Positions 54,300-63,683 of a DNA stretch of 64,000 nt are shown here, in pieces (the stretch's first letter is position 1; every line of letters starts with the position of its first letter). The stretch is from positions 43,270-107,269 of the forward strand of contig NZ_WRPM01000097.1 in NCBI RefSeq assembly GCF_009758175.1, in the 5' to 3' direction. This stretch comes from Nesterenkonia alkaliphila (GTDB taxonomy: Bacteria; Actinomycetota; Actinomycetes; Actinomycetales; Micrococcaceae). The notes beneath the pieces were generated by a model, which saw only the letters and a program-made list of their open reading frames with translations, did not search any database and was not told the DNA's origin. A program made the position numbers and the translations under genes.

Positions 54300-55823
54300 T
54301 CAGAAGAAGCCCAGCTTGTCTTCGCTGTAGCTGACAAGCAGGTTCTTGGTCTGCTGGTAGTGGGCCAGCATCATCAGATGGTTCTCCCGCCCAATGCCGG
54401 ACTGCTTGTACCCGCCGAATGCGGCATGGGCCGGGTACTGGTGGTAGCAGTTGGTCCAGACCCGGCCGGCCTGAATGTCGCGGCCCGCCTGGTATGCAGT
54501 ATTGCCGCTGCGCGCCCAGACTCCGGCCCCCAGTCCGTAGAGCGTGTCATTGGCGATGGAGATGGCATCCTGGTAATCGGTGAACTCGGTCACCGAGACC
54601 ACCGGTCCGAAGATCTCCTCTTGGAAGACACGCATCCTGTTATTGCCGCGGAAGATGGTCGGCTCCACGTAGTAGCCCTCGGCGAGATCACCCTCCAGCT
54701 GCAACCGCGAACCGCCGGTGAGCACCTCTGCGCCCTCTTTCTGGCCGATGTCCAGGTAGCTGAGGATCTTCTCCAGCTGGTCATTGGAGGCCTGGGCGCC
54801 CACCTGGGTCTCGGTGTCCAGCGGGTTGCCCTGCTTCACCGCCTTGGTGCGGGCCACCGCCTTGTCCAGGAACTCATCAATGATGGTGGACTGGATCAGC
54901 GCCCGGGAGGGGCAGGTGCAGACCTCTCCCTGGTTCAGGGCGAACATGGTGAAGCCCTCCAGAGCCTTGTCGTAGAAGGCGTCATCTGCGGCGGCCACAT
55001 CCTCGAAGAAGATGTTCGGGGACTTCCCGCCCAGCTCCAGAGTGACCGGGATCAGGTTCTGGCTGGCGTACTGCATGATCAGCCGGCCGGTGGTGGTCTC
55101 TCCGGTAAAGGCGATCTTCTTGATCCGCGGGTTGGAGGCCAGCGGCGCTCCGGCCTCGGTGCCGAACCCGTTGACCACGTTGACCACGCCGGCAGGCAGG
55201 ATGTCCTGGATCAGCTCCATGAGCACCAGGATGGAGCTGGGCGTCTGCTCGGCAGGTTTGAGCACCACAGCGTTGCCCGCGGCCAGGGCCGGCGCCAACT
55301 TCCAGACTGCCATCAGGATGGGGAAGTTCCAGGGGATGATCTGACCGACCACGCCCAGCGGCTCGTGGTAGTGATAGGCCACAGTGCTGGAGTCAATCTC
55401 ACTGATCCCGCCCTCCTGGGCACGGATCACCCCGGCGAAGTAGCGGAAGTGGTCTACAGCCAGCGGCAGGTCCGCGGCCAGAGTCTCGCGCACCGGCTTG
55501 CCGTTCTCCCAGGTTTCTGCCACGGCCAGAGCTTCGAGGTTCTCCTCGATCCGATCAGCGATTCTGTTCAGCAGTACGCCACGTTCAGCCACTGAGGTCT
55601 TCCCCCAGGCCGGGGCTGCCTTGTGGGCGGCGTCCAGGGCCAGCTCAATGTCCTCGGCAGTGGAGCGGGCCACCTCAGTAAAGGTCTTTCCGGTCACCGG
55701 CGAGGGGTTCTCAAAGTATTGGCCCTTGACCGGGGCCACCCATTCGCCGCCGATGAAGTTCTCGTACCGAGACTTAAAGCTGACGGTGCTTCCCTCAGTG
55801 CCGGGCTGTGCATATACGGTCAT
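54300..55823 (-). CDS. NAD-dependent aldehyde dehydrogenase (ExaC/AldA-like)
   Basis: This 507-residue ALDH oxidises an aldehyde, most likely acetaldehyde, to the acid. It has the substrate/cofactor motifs FTGETTTGR and [14 protein letters not shown] with general base Glu, and catalytic Cys near 302-304 ([13 protein letters not shown]). The N-terminus [29 protein letters not shown] is typical of the AldA/ExaC group. A strong AAAGGAG precedes ATG 55823. DUF779 downstream and a divergent GAF regulator are typical of this locus. A dyad lies in its leader at 55852. Confidence 0.92.
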   Translation of the reverse strand: MTVYAQPGTEGSTVSFKSRYENFIGGEWVAPVKGQYFENPSPVTGKTFTEVARSTAEDIELALDAAHKAAPAWGKTSVAERGVLLNRIADRIEENLEALAVAETWENGKPVRETLAADLPLAVDHFRYFAGVIRAQEGGISEIDSSTVAYHYHEPLGVVGQIIPWNFPILMAVWKLAPALAAGNAVVLKPAEQTPSSILVLMELIQDILPAGVVNVVNGFGTEAGAPLASNPRIKKIAFTGETTTGRLIMQYASQNLIPVTLELGGKSPNIFFEDVAAADDAFYDKALEGFTMFALNQGEVCTCPSRALIQSTIIDEFLDKAVARTKAVKQGNPLDTETQVGAQASNDQLEKILSYLDIGQKEGAEVLTGGSRLQLEGDLAEGYYVEPTIFRGNNRMRVFQEEIFGPVVSVTEFTDYQDAISIANDTLYGLGAGVWARSGNTAYQAGRDIQAGRVWTNCYHQYPAHAAFGGYKQSGIGRENHLMMLAHYQQTKNLLVSYSEDKLGFF

Positions 55824-55851
55824 GGTGACTCCTTTGTCGTCAGGTCAAGGA

Positions 55852-55869
55852 TAGTGATGAAGATCACTA
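55852..55869. promoter_or_regulatory. 18-bp dyad upstream of the aldehyde dehydrogenase gene
   Basis: TAGTGAT-GAAG-ATCACTA (7-bp perfect arms) lies 29 bp upstream of ATG 55823. It could be an operator for the divergent GAF regulator or an RNA hairpin in the leader. CGTTGCA is repeated directly at about 55895-55914, with central CAACGTTG palindrome. Confidence 0.5.
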
Positions 55870-55980
55870 CAATTCAAGAACCTACCCCATGCACCGTTGC
55901 ACCAACGTTGCATGACTCAGCATGCCGGCGGCACAGTAGACTGTGATCCACAGCACGTTTCTCTTCCACGAAGGAGGGAG

Positions 55981-57171
55981 ATGAAGGCAGTCCCTGACGA
56001 CCCTCAGACCTGGAGCGCACTCAGGCCGGCGCTGCGCGAGTCCTGGCACCGTTCAGCGCAGTTTTTGCGGGATCCTGGTTCAGCACTGGCTCCGGTGGAA
56101 ATGGATGACGGGGATCTCGACGCCTACCGCAGGGAACATCCCCTCCGCCAGGTGCTTCCCATCTTTGAGAAGCTTCTGGTGCAACCTGCTGCCGACGCCG
56201 GGCTGGTCGTGGCAATCGGAGATGCCAAGGGCAGGCTGCTCTGGGTGGATGGGGACCGGAAGGCCCTGCGAATAGCTGAGGGCTCAGCGTTTCAGCCAGG
56301 GGCCACGTGGTCCGAGGAGGCTATCGGCACCTCAGCTCCCGGCGTGGCGCTGATCACCGGGCAGGGTGTCCAGGTTCATCAGGAGGAGCATTTCGCTTCC
56401 TCGGCACACCAGTTCTCATGCTCTGCGGCACCGATCTGCAACCCCCACACCGGCGGCCTGCTGGGCGTAGTGGACCTCACGGGGGGCGAGATGGCAGTGG
56501 CCACCCACTCGCTGCCGCTTATTCAAGCAGCCATCTCGGCAGCGGAGGCAGAGCTCAAGGTTCTGCCGGCGGACACCGGCCTTGCCCAGCTGACCACGCT
56601 GGGAACCCGCCGGCCACAGATCGGTATTGCCGCAGCCCGGGAGTCGCTGAGCCTGCGCCATGCAGAGATTCTCACCCTGCTCGCCTGGGACGGCTCCACC
56701 TCGGGCAGAGGGCATAGTGCCGGAGAACTGGCGGAGCTCATCTTCGGCGAGTCCGGCCATGAAGTCACGCTCCGTGCTGAGATTGTTCGACTTCGCAGGA
56801 TCCTCAGGGCCACCCCAGCTGCTGCCGGCATGGATCTGGAATCGAGGCCCTACCGGCTCTCCTCCCCTCTGGATCTGGATGCGCTGACAGTGGTCACGGC
56901 ACTGACCGCCGGAGACCGCAGCACCGCACTGGACATCTACGGAGGGGCGCTGCTGCCGAATTCTGAGGCCCCCGGCATTCTGGAGCTGCGCCAGCACATC
57001 TCAGCGGCGCTGCGTGAAGCATTGCTCTCAGACGGTACACCTGAGGAGTTGCTGAGGTACCTCCAACTGTCTGAAGCTGCCCGCGATGAGCAGGTGGTCT
57101 ACACCGCACTGCGGCTGCTGCCCCCGGATTCCCCGCAGCGTGCAGCACTGGTGGTACGTATGCAACCTTGA
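55981..57171 (+). CDS. GAF-domain transcriptional regulator (AcoR-like, no AAA+ domain)
   Basis: This is a 396-residue regulator. The N-terminus RESWHRSAQF and PIFEKLL are typical of the region before the GAF domain (about 55-195: AIGDAKGRLLWVDGDRKAL...WSEEAIGTSAPGVALITGQGVQVHQEEHF...CSAAPICNPHTGGLLGVVDLTG), as in AcoR/acetoin regulators. The sigma54-interacting AAA+ domain is absent. Instead a winged-helix-like segment (about 225-305, SLRHAEILTLLAWDG...LTLRAEIVRLRRILRATP) precedes a helical C-terminus. This form is usual in actinobacteria. I start at ATG 55981 after GAAGGAGGG; a longer start at 55897 overlaps the promoter. Divergent from ALDH, followed by adhP, so it probably controls both. 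Confidence 0.83.
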   Translation: MKAVPDDPQTWSALRPALRESWHRSAQFLRDPGSALAPVEMDDGDLDAYRREHPLRQVLPIFEKLLVQPAADAGLVVAIGDAKGRLLWVDGDRKALRIAEGSAFQPGATWSEEAIGTSAPGVALITGQGVQVHQEEHFASSAHQFSCSAAPICNPHTGGLLGVVDLTGGEMAVATHSLPLIQAAISAAEAELKVLPADTGLAQLTTLGTRRPQIGIAAARESLSLRHAEILTLLAWDGSTSGRGHSAGELAELIFGESGHEVTLRAEIVRLRRILRATPAAAGMDLESRPYRLSSPLDLDALTVVTALTAGDRSTALDIYGGALLPNSEAPGILELRQHISAALREALLSDGTPEELLRYLQLSEAARDEQVVYTALRLLPPDSPQRAALVVRMQP

Positions 57172-57192
57172 CGCAACCTCAGTGTGGCTAAC

Positions 57193-57223
57193 GTCACAAG
57201 TGCACCTGAAAACCACTTGTGAC
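57193..57223. promoter_or_regulatory. Perfect 10-bp dyad in the adhP leader
   Basis: GTCACAAGTG (57193-57202) and CACTTGTGAC (57214-57223) are separated by 11 bp. The right arm ends beside the AAAAGGAG ribosome-binding site, so it could be an operator or a hairpin that controls adhP translation. Confidence 0.6.
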
Positions 57224-57236
57224 AAAAGGAGCCGAC

Positions 57237-58262
57237 ATGTCAGTTATGACTGCAGCAGTAGTGGAAGATTTCGGCAAGGAGCTTGCCGTCACAGACCAGC
57301 CCGTGCCGGAACCCGGCCCCGGTCAGGTCTTGGTGAAACTGATCGCCTCGGGAGTCTGCCATACCGATCTGCACGCTGCGGAGGGAGACTGGCCGGTAAA
57401 GCCCACGCTGCCCCTCATTCCCGGACACGAGGGAGTAGGCATTGTGGAGAAGCTCGGCGAGGGGGTGACGAACATACAGGTTGGCCAGACCGTTGGCAAT
57501 GCCTGGTTGTGGAGGGCCTGCGGTCACTGCCAGTACTGCCGGACCGGGTGGGAGACCCTGTGCGAAGATCAGCTCAACGGCGGCTACTCCTCAGACGGAT
57601 CCTTCGGCGAATACATGCTGGTGGAGGCCAGCCATGCTGCGGCCATCCCGGAAGGTGCCGACCCCCATGAAATCGCCCCAGTCCTCTGTGCTGGCGTGAC
57701 CGTGTACAAGGGGTTGAAGATGACTGACGTCCGCCCCGGCCAGTGGGTCGTGATCTCAGGCATCGGTGGTCTGGGGCATATTGCTGTTCAGTACGCGGTG
57801 GCCATGGGCATGCGCGTTGTTGCAGTAGACATTGCCGATGACAAGCTCGCCTTGGCCAAGAAGCATGGGGCTGAGCTCACCCTCAACGCCATGGGAACCG
57901 ATCCTGCCCATGAGATCCAGGAGCAGATCGGCGGTGCTCATGGAGTATTGGTCACCGCTGTACACCCGAGCGCCTTTGGGCAAGCGATCAGTATGACACG
58001 TCGCGGCGGGACCATCGTGTTCAACGGACTGCCCCCAGGGGACTTCCCGGCCCCGATCTTCGACATTGTGCTCAAAGGCCTGACCATCCGCGGGTCCATC
58101 GTCGGAACCCGGCAGGACATGGTCGAAGCCCTGGACTTCTACGCACGGGGGCTGATCCACCCCACGTATTCCAAGCGGCCACTGGACGATATCAACGCCA
58201 TTCTGGACGAAATGCGACACGGCAAGATCGACGGTCGCGTGGTCATCGACTACACCAGCTGA
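57237..58262 (+). CDS. adhP: Zinc-dependent alcohol dehydrogenase AdhP
   Basis: This 341-residue MDR-family enzyme oxidises ethanol or propanol to the aldehyde, the substrate of the neighbouring ALDH. Catalytic zinc ligands are in GVCHTDLHAAEGDW and GHEGVGIVEKLGEGV. The structural zinc Cys cluster is CGHCQYCRTGWETLC. The nucleotide motif is ISGIGGLGHIAVQYAVAMG. Start at ATG 57237 after AAAAGGAG; the TTG-type upstream start is inside the ribosome-binding site. It follows the GAF regulator gene with a 65-bp gap holding a dyad. Confidence 0.93.
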   Translation: MSVMTAAVVEDFGKELAVTDQPVPEPGPGQVLVKLIASGVCHTDLHAAEGDWPVKPTLPLIPGHEGVGIVEKLGEGVTNIQVGQTVGNAWLWRACGHCQYCRTGWETLCEDQLNGGYSSDGSFGEYMLVEASHAAAIPEGADPHEIAPVLCAGVTVYKGLKMTDVRPGQWVVISGIGGLGHIAVQYAVAMGMRVVAVDIADDKLALAKKHGAELTLNAMGTDPAHEIQEQIGGAHGVLVTAVHPSAFGQAISMTRRGGTIVFNGLPPGDFPAPIFDIVLKGLTIRGSIVGTRQDMVEALDFYARGLIHPTYSKRPLDDINAILDEMRHGKIDGRVVIDYTS

Positions 58263-58266
58263 GGAC

Positions 58267-59847
58267 TCACACCGGCCGAGGTGGACCAGCAGTCATCTGC
58301 ACCCCGGTCCGGGCCCAGCCCCAGATCATCACCGTGAGGATCAGGGCGCCGAGCACCCCAACCAACGTGCTCGGCTGCAGGGGCAGCACCACCACGGCAA
58401 GCACCGCGGTGACGGTGATGATGATCCCGTCACCCAGCCAGAGCAGGATCTTCACCGCCGAAAGGTCAACCCGGCCCGGAATCACGGTGGGGGCTAGGAA
58501 CTCCACCGGGATGTTCCGGCTGCGCATGGACTGGAAGAACCGGGCTGCCAGCGCCGCCGCAGTCACGGCCAGGGTCCATGCCGGCTCCTTCCACTGCGCA
58601 GCACTGCCGGGGAGTACGACGACGCCCGCCGCACCTGCCGTGGTGAGCACACCGCTGGTCAGCACCGGCCAGAGCAGCCGGCGGCCCAGGGCGCCAGCAG
58701 ATGACCAGCCGAAGAGGGCGGCGGCGTCGAATTCGTTCTTCAGCTGCCGCCATCCCTCGCTGAGGCTGCCGGTGCCCAGGAAGAGCAGCACCGCTCCGGC
58801 CACACCCAGAGGCACGGTGGCCAGCAGGTTGCTGTCCTGGAAACTCTCCCCGGCGGCTGGGGCGGCGAGGGTCAGCAGGGCGGCCCCTGCCGGGACCAGT
58901 ACGGCTGCCCCGAGCAGGGACAGCGGGCTGCGCAGTGCCGAGATGAGGTCCTGACGCAGTCCGCTGAGCGCTGCCGGGCCAGCAGTCACCGGCACCCGGT
59001 GGAACCGGTGTGCGGGTTTGCTCCGGAAGAGCTCCACCGCGTCGTTGATGCTGCCGGTGGAGGTGAACAGCCGGGCTTCGGAGATTCTGCGGCTCTGGTT
59101 CAGCACCCGTGCCGCAGGCAGTCGATCCAGGGCCGCAGGTATTGCTGCGATCAGGATCACCCCCGCAGCAGCTGTCAATGCCAGGGCTGCCACCGGCCAG
59201 GCAGCCCCGCCGGTCCAGAGCAGCCCCGACCACCCGGCTGGTGTGGCCAGACGCATTTCTGAGAAGACCAGGCCGAGTGCCCCAGCAGCCGATATCACCA
59301 CCGCGCTGAAGAGCAGGGCTCGGAGGCTGAGCCGCTGACCCAGGAAGGCCAGCAGTGCCAGCTGCACGCCGCCGGCGAATGCGGCGGCAACCAGCAGCCC
59401 GAACCGGTCCCAGTCCCAGACCCCGGTCAGGGTCAGTGCAAAGAGGCCCACTGCGGCCAGCCCCGCAGCGGCCATACCTACGCAGGCCACCGCTTTGAGC
59501 GTAGGCAGCAGCAGCACCCGGCGCCTGGGGATATCAGTGCCCAGCAGCGTATGGGCCAGGAATGGGGTCAGCAGCACCGGCCCCTGAATGCGCCCGGTCC
59601 ATAGCGCGGCCACGGCGAGCAGGGTGAGTGCAGCCGTGATGACGGGCTCGCTCTGCGGCTGGGTGAGCTGCAGGGCGAAATCCGGGTCAAGGAAATCACC
59701 CACCACGTAGACCACCGGCAGAATGTAGAACGCGGTGACGAAGCCGATCAGGTAGAGGGAGAACCAGCGGTCCCCTGCTGTGGGCGCACCTTCGCGGCCC
59801 AGGTGGATCCCGCGCGCTGCCTTCAGCCGCTGAGCCGGAGTACTCAT
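58267..59847 (-). CDS. Large ABC-transporter membrane protein, DUF6297-like
   Basis: This 526-residue protein has about 12-14 membrane helices and no extracytoplasmic domain. It resembles actinobacterial DUF6297-type ABC permeases, with a short cytoplasmic N-terminus (RLKAARGIHLGREGAPTAGDRWFSLYLIGFVTAFYILP) and paired helices. Its start overlaps the stop of the ATPase gene by 4 bp (ATGA), so it is the likely permease partner of that ATPase. The substrate is unknown. Confidence 0.68.
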   Translation of the reverse strand: MSTPAQRLKAARGIHLGREGAPTAGDRWFSLYLIGFVTAFYILPVVYVVGDFLDPDFALQLTQPQSEPVITAALTLLAVAALWTGRIQGPVLLTPFLAHTLLGTDIPRRRVLLLPTLKAVACVGMAAAGLAAVGLFALTLTGVWDWDRFGLLVAAAFAGGVQLALLAFLGQRLSLRALLFSAVVISAAGALGLVFSEMRLATPAGWSGLLWTGGAAWPVAALALTAAAGVILIAAIPAALDRLPAARVLNQSRRISEARLFTSTGSINDAVELFRSKPAHRFHRVPVTAGPAALSGLRQDLISALRSPLSLLGAAVLVPAGAALLTLAAPAAGESFQDSNLLATVPLGVAGAVLLFLGTGSLSEGWRQLKNEFDAAALFGWSSAGALGRRLLWPVLTSGVLTTAGAAGVVVLPGSAAQWKEPAWTLAVTAAALAARFFQSMRSRNIPVEFLAPTVIPGRVDLSAVKILLWLGDGIIITVTAVLAVVVLPLQPSTLVGVLGALILTVMIWGWARTGVQMTAGPPRPV

Positions 59848-60488
59848 TCGGCTGCTGGGCTGCGGTTCAGAGCAATCTGCTGATCTGCCTGGCTGATGAT
59901 CTCAGCCCGGTGCGTGGCGGTGATGATCAGCGCTCCGAAAGCCACCCGCTGCTGGAGCAGGCTGATCAGTCGCTGCACCCGGTCAGTGTCCAGATGCCGT
60001 TCGGGCTCGTCCAGCAGGAGCAGCTCAAAGGGCCGGCTGAGCGTCAGTGCCAGGGCGAAGAGCTGCAGCTGCCCGGCGGAAAGCTCATAGGGGAACCGCT
60101 CCCCCAGTTCGGCGATGGTGAGCTGTTCCAGAGTCTGCTCAGCACCAGTGAAGGCTGCGGCCTCGTCCTCCCCCCAGGAGACCCGCACTAGGGCCAGCTG
60201 TTCGCACAGTGTCATATCCCTGGCCATCGGCGGGGTGTCGATCAGCGAGGCTGCCGCAGCCCGGAAGGCGGGATCGAACTCATAGGGCGGCCGCCCGTTG
60301 ATCAGGCACTCCCCGATGCTGGGCAGCTGCCTACCGGCAAGGGTCTTCAGCAGGGTGGTCTTACCAGTCCCATTGGCCCCGGTCAGTGCGATCAGGGCTG
60401 GCTTCTCCGCCGTGAGGCTGGTCTCCGGGAGCAGGACGGCCTCCTCTGCGGAGACTCCCAGCCCGCGGCAGATCACCGAGGCGGTCAT
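59844..60488 (-). CDS. ABC transporter ATP-binding protein
   Basis: This 214-residue ATPase has Walker A GANGTGKT at 37-44, ABC signature LSAGQLQLFALAL, Walker B LLLLDEPERHLD, and an H-loop in TATHRAEI. The start ATG 60488 overlaps the ctaB stop (TGATG). It is followed by the DUF6297-like permease. It is an exporter-type ABC pair, given the absence of a binding protein; this is inference. A longer start at 60527 lies inside ctaB and is unlikely. Confidence 0.85.
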   Translation of the reverse strand: MTASVICRGLGVSAEEAVLLPETSLTAEKPALIALTGANGTGKTTLLKTLAGRQLPSIGECLINGRPPYEFDPAFRAAAASLIDTPPMARDMTLCEQLALVRVSWGEDEAAAFTGAEQTLEQLTIAELGERFPYELSAGQLQLFALALTLSRPFELLLLDEPERHLDTDRVQRLISLLQQRVAFGALIITATHRAEIISQADQQIALNRSPAAE

Positions 60489-61453
60489 CAGCCCATCAGG
60501 GGACTGCCGATGAAGGGGTCGATCCACAACCCGATGAACAGCAGGGTCAGGTAGAGGATCGAGAGGTGGAACAGCTTCATCGCCCGCTTATCAGTGAGCG
60601 ACTCGTTCTGCGCTCGACGGTAGAGCACATGGGACTCATAGATGAACCAGGCCCCGGCGACCACTGCGAATCCGGTGTAGGTGATGCCGGCCCAGCCCAG
60701 CGGGATCAGCAGCAGCGAGCAGGCCACGGTGGCCCAGGCGTAGAGCACCACCTGCACCGACACTGTCTTGGCGGTGGCCACCGCACCCAGCATCGGAACA
60801 TCGGCATTCTGATAGTCGGTGCGGTACTTCATGGACAGCGGCCAGTAATGCGGCGGGGTCCACAGGAAGATGATGAAGAACAGCACCAGGGCGGGCCATT
60901 CCACCGTCTCGCGAACCGCCGCCCAGGCGATCAGCACCGGGAAACAGCCGGCCAGGCCGCCCCAGATGATGTTCTGTTCAGTGCGGCGCTTGAGCACCAT
61001 GGTGTAGATGACCACGTAGAAGAACATGGCCAGTGCTCCGAGCCCGGCGGCCAGTGGATTGGCGCCGAACCAGAGGATCGCAAGTGCTGCGATGCCCAGC
61101 AGGGTTGCGAAGACCAGGGCCTCCCGCGGGCTCAGTTCCCCGGTGACCAGGGGCCGCTTCTTGGTCCGGTTCATCAACCGGTCCATATCGCGGTCCAGGT
61201 AGCAGTTGAAGGCACCGGCCGAGCCGGCGGAGAAAGCACCGCCGATCATGGTGGCCAATGCCGTCCAGAAGTTCGGCAGCCCGCCCTGGGCGAAGAACAT
61301 AGTCGGCAGGGTGGTCACCAGCAGCAGCTCGACCACGCGCGGCTTGGTCAGAGACAGGTAGGCGGCGGCCTTGCGTTTGAATCCGATCCGGCCTGCTGTG
61401 GGTGCCACAGATGCAGCGGCGTCATCAGCTGGGCGGGTGCTCAGATCGGTCAC
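60488..61453 (-). CDS. ctaB: Protoheme IX farnesyltransferase (heme O synthase)
   Basis: This 321-residue UbiA-family membrane prenyltransferase adds a farnesyl group to heme b to make heme O for cytochrome oxidase. It has about nine helices, the first aspartate motif [21 protein letters not shown] and the second region with [13 protein letters not shown] prefer the leaderless GTG 61453, 7 bp from the -10 box TAGACT; the adjacent ATG 61456 is 3 bp from it and so too close. The stop overlaps the next gene's start. Co-transcription with an ABC ATPase and membrane protein is unusual for ctaB. Confidence 0.93.
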   Translation of the reverse strand: MTDLSTRPADDAAASVAPTAGRIGFKRKAAAYLSLTKPRVVELLLVTTLPTMFFAQGGLPNFWTALATMIGGAFSAGSAGAFNCYLDRDMDRLMNRTKKRPLVTGELSPREALVFATLLGIAALAILWFGANPLAAGLGALAMFFYVVIYTMVLKRRTEQNIIWGGLAGCFPVLIAWAAVRETVEWPALVLFFIIFLWTPPHYWPLSMKYRTDYQNADVPMLGAVATAKTVSVQVVLYAWATVACSLLLIPLGWAGITYTGFAVVAGAWFIYESHVLYRRAQNESLTDKRAMKLFHLSILYLTLLFIGLWIDPFIGSPLMG

Positions 61454-61459
61454 CATGTC

Positions 61460-61465
61460 AGTCTA
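61460..61465 (-). promoter_or_regulatory. Leaderless -10 box of ctaB
   Basis: TAGACT on the minus strand is 6 bp before GTG 61453 and 3 bp before ATG 61456; spacing favours the GTG. Confidence 0.5.
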
Positions 61466-61493
61466 CCGTGTTCTACAGCCCGTAGAAGAATTG

Positions 61494-63554
61494 CTACGCG
61501 TCGATTTTCTCGCGGTCCAGGGCTGCTGCGCCCTCGATGATGAACTCTTTACGAGGAGCCACCACGGAGCCCATCAGCAGCTCGAAGACCCGTTCGGCAG
61601 CCTCGGCGTCCTCAGCTCGGATCCGGCGCAGGGAACGGTGCTCGGGATCCATAGTGGTCTCTGAGAGCTGGTCGGCGTCCATCTCCCCCAGGCCCTTATA
61701 GCGCTGGATGGGTTCCTTATAGCGCAGCCCCTTCTTCTCCAGTTCGGCCAGCAGGGTGACCAGCTCAGCTTCAGAATAGGTGTAGCGGACCTCATTGGCC
61801 TTCCGGCCGGAATGGATGACCTCTACCCTGTGCAGCGGAGGCACTGCGGCGAAGACCCGTCCAGCCTCGATCATCGGGCGCATATAACGGAAGAAGAGGG
61901 TCAGCAGCAGTGTCCGGATATGGGCTCCGTCCACATCGGCGTCAGTCATCAGGATTACCTTGCCGTAGCGGGCCGCCTCGAGGTCGAAGCTGCGTCCGGA
62001 TCCGGCTCCGATCACCTGCAGGAGGGCCGCGCATTCAGTATTGGAGAGCATATCTGCCACTGAGGCTTTCTGGACATTGAGAATCTTGCCGCGGATGGGA
62101 AGCAACGCCTGGAAGTCGGAGGAGCGGGCCAGTTTGGCGGTGCCCAGGGCGGAATCGCCCTCCACGATGAACAGCTCGGAGGATTCCACGTCCTTATTGC
62201 GGCATTCGACCAGCTTCGCCGGCATAGAGGAGTTCTCCAGGGCGTTCTTGCGGCGCTGGGTCTCCTTGTGCTGGCGCGCGGCGATACGGGACTTCATCTC
62301 CGCCACCACCTTCTCCAGAACCGCGGCGGCCTCCTGCTTCTCGGCGCGCTTGGTGCTGGTCAGCCGCTTCTCGAGCTCGGTGGAGACCACTCTGTTGACG
62401 ATCTGCTTGGCCGCGGGGGTGCCCAGGACTTCCTTGGTCTGGCCCTCGAACTGCGGCTCGGCGATGCGTACCGTGACCACTGCGGTCAGCCCGGCCAGCA
62501 CATCGTCCTTCTCGAGCTTGTCGTTGCCGGCCTTGAGTCGGCGGGCATTGGCCTCCACCACTTTGCGCAGGACCTTGACCATGGCCTGTTCGAATCCGGT
62601 GAGGTGTGAGCCGCCCTTGGGGGTGGAGATGATGTTCACGAAGGACTTCACCGTGGTGTCATAGCCGACTCCCCAGCGCAGGGCGATGTCCACCTCGCAG
62701 TCGCGCTCGACATCGGTCATCTGTCCGTCCACTGGGATCCGTTCGCTGAAGCTGCCGTGACCCTGGATCCGCCAGATGCCGGTGACCGGGCCGTCAGTGG
62801 CCAGGTGGTCCACGAACTCGCTGATTCCGCCGTCGTACTGGAAGACCTGTTCGCTGGTCTCGGCCCCGCGGCGGTCCTCGATGGTGATCCGCAGTCCTGG
62901 CACCAGGAAGGCCGTCTGCCGGGCACGGTTGACCAGCTCATCCTCCATGAACTGAGCCTCCGGGGAGAAGATGTCCCGATCGGCCCAGTACCGCACTGTG
63001 GTGCCGGTGACCCCGCGCTTGGCCCTGCCTGCGGCTAGAAGCGGTGATCCCTTCTCCGCGGCGGTGAAGGGATCAGTGGGCTTGGCGCCGGCGAAGGTGC
63101 CAGGCTCACCGCGCCGGAAGCTCATCTGGTGGACTTTCCCGCCCCGGGTCACCGTGGCGTCCAGTCTGGCGGAGAGCGCGTTGACCACTGAGGCGCCCAC
63201 GCCATGCAGTCCGCCGACGGCGTTGTAGGAGCCGCCGCCGAACTTCCCGCCGGCGTGGAGTTTGGTGAACACCACCTCAAGCCCGGAAAGCCCGGTGCGC
63301 GGCTCCACGTCAACGGGGATGCCGCGGCCGTCGTCGGAGACCTCTACGGAGTCATCCGGGTGCAGGGTGATAGCGATGGTCGAGGCGTGCCCGGCCAGGG
63401 CCTCGTCCACGGAGTTGTCGATGATCTCCCAGAGGCAGTGCATCAGCCCCTGGGAGCCGGTGGAGCCGATGTACATGCCGGGGCGTTTGCGCACTGCCTC
63501 CAGCCCTTCGAGGACGGAGAGGTGCCGGGCACTGTACTCATCGCGCTTTGCCAT
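61494..63554 (-). CDS. parE: DNA topoisomerase IV subunit B / type IIA topoisomerase ParE
   Basis: This 686-residue ATPase subunit of a type IIA topoisomerase has the GHKL ATP-binding core (EIIDNSVDEALAGHA, DDGRGIPVD, GGLHGVGASVVNALS) and transducer. The TOPRIM domain follows with CRNKDVESSELFIVEGDSALGTAK and ILMTDADVDGAHIRTLLLTLFFRYM. The C-terminus KGLGEMDADQLSETTMDPEHRSLRRI is standard. It should act with a GyrA-like ParC to decatenate chromosomes. I name it ParE rather than GyrB because of its length and the DUF7455 neighbour; this is inference. The ATG at 63554 is 7 bp after TAGTCT, a leaderless start; longer forms are unconserved. Confidence 0.88.
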   Translation of the reverse strand: MAKRDEYSARHLSVLEGLEAVRKRPGMYIGSTGSQGLMHCLWEIIDNSVDEALAGHASTIAITLHPDDSVEVSDDGRGIPVDVEPRTGLSGLEVVFTKLHAGGKFGGGSYNAVGGLHGVGASVVNALSARLDATVTRGGKVHQMSFRRGEPGTFAGAKPTDPFTAAEKGSPLLAAGRAKRGVTGTTVRYWADRDIFSPEAQFMEDELVNRARQTAFLVPGLRITIEDRRGAETSEQVFQYDGGISEFVDHLATDGPVTGIWRIQGHGSFSERIPVDGQMTDVERDCEVDIALRWGVGYDTTVKSFVNIISTPKGGSHLTGFEQAMVKVLRKVVEANARRLKAGNDKLEKDDVLAGLTAVVTVRIAEPQFEGQTKEVLGTPAAKQIVNRVVSTELEKRLTSTKRAEKQEAAAVLEKVVAEMKSRIAARQHKETQRRKNALENSSMPAKLVECRNKDVESSELFIVEGDSALGTAKLARSSDFQALLPIRGKILNVQKASVADMLSNTECAALLQVIGAGSGRSFDLEAARYGKVILMTDADVDGAHIRTLLLTLFFRYMRPMIEAGRVFAAVPPLHRVEVIHSGRKANEVRYTYSEAELVTLLAELEKKGLRYKEPIQRYKGLGEMDADQLSETTMDPEHRSLRRIRAEDAEAAERVFELLMGSVVAPRKEFIIEGAAALDREKIDA

Positions 63555-63561
63555 GCAGGAA

Positions 63562-63567
63562 AGACTA
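63562..63567 (-). promoter_or_regulatory. Leaderless -10 box of parE
   Basis: TAGTCT on the minus strand is 7 bp before ATG 63554. Confidence 0.5.
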
Positions 63568-63683
63568 TCCGCACCTCTTCGCCGGTGGCGAAAGGCACGC
63601 CTCAGCGGAGCAAATCGCGAATGTGCAGGCGGTTCACGTGGTTGTATGGGTGACACCATCACTCAACGCTAGGAGGCGAGAGC

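Noticed and set aside
54153..55595. 480-codon plus-strand frame opposite the aldehyde dehydrogenase gene
   Set aside because: Antisense shadow; the minus-strand ALDH has every catalytic motif.
61494..63554. GyrB rather than ParE
   Set aside because: The motifs are common to both. No gyrA, recF or dnaN genes are adjacent, and the DUF7455 neighbour and length favour ParE, so I kept that name with reduced confidence.
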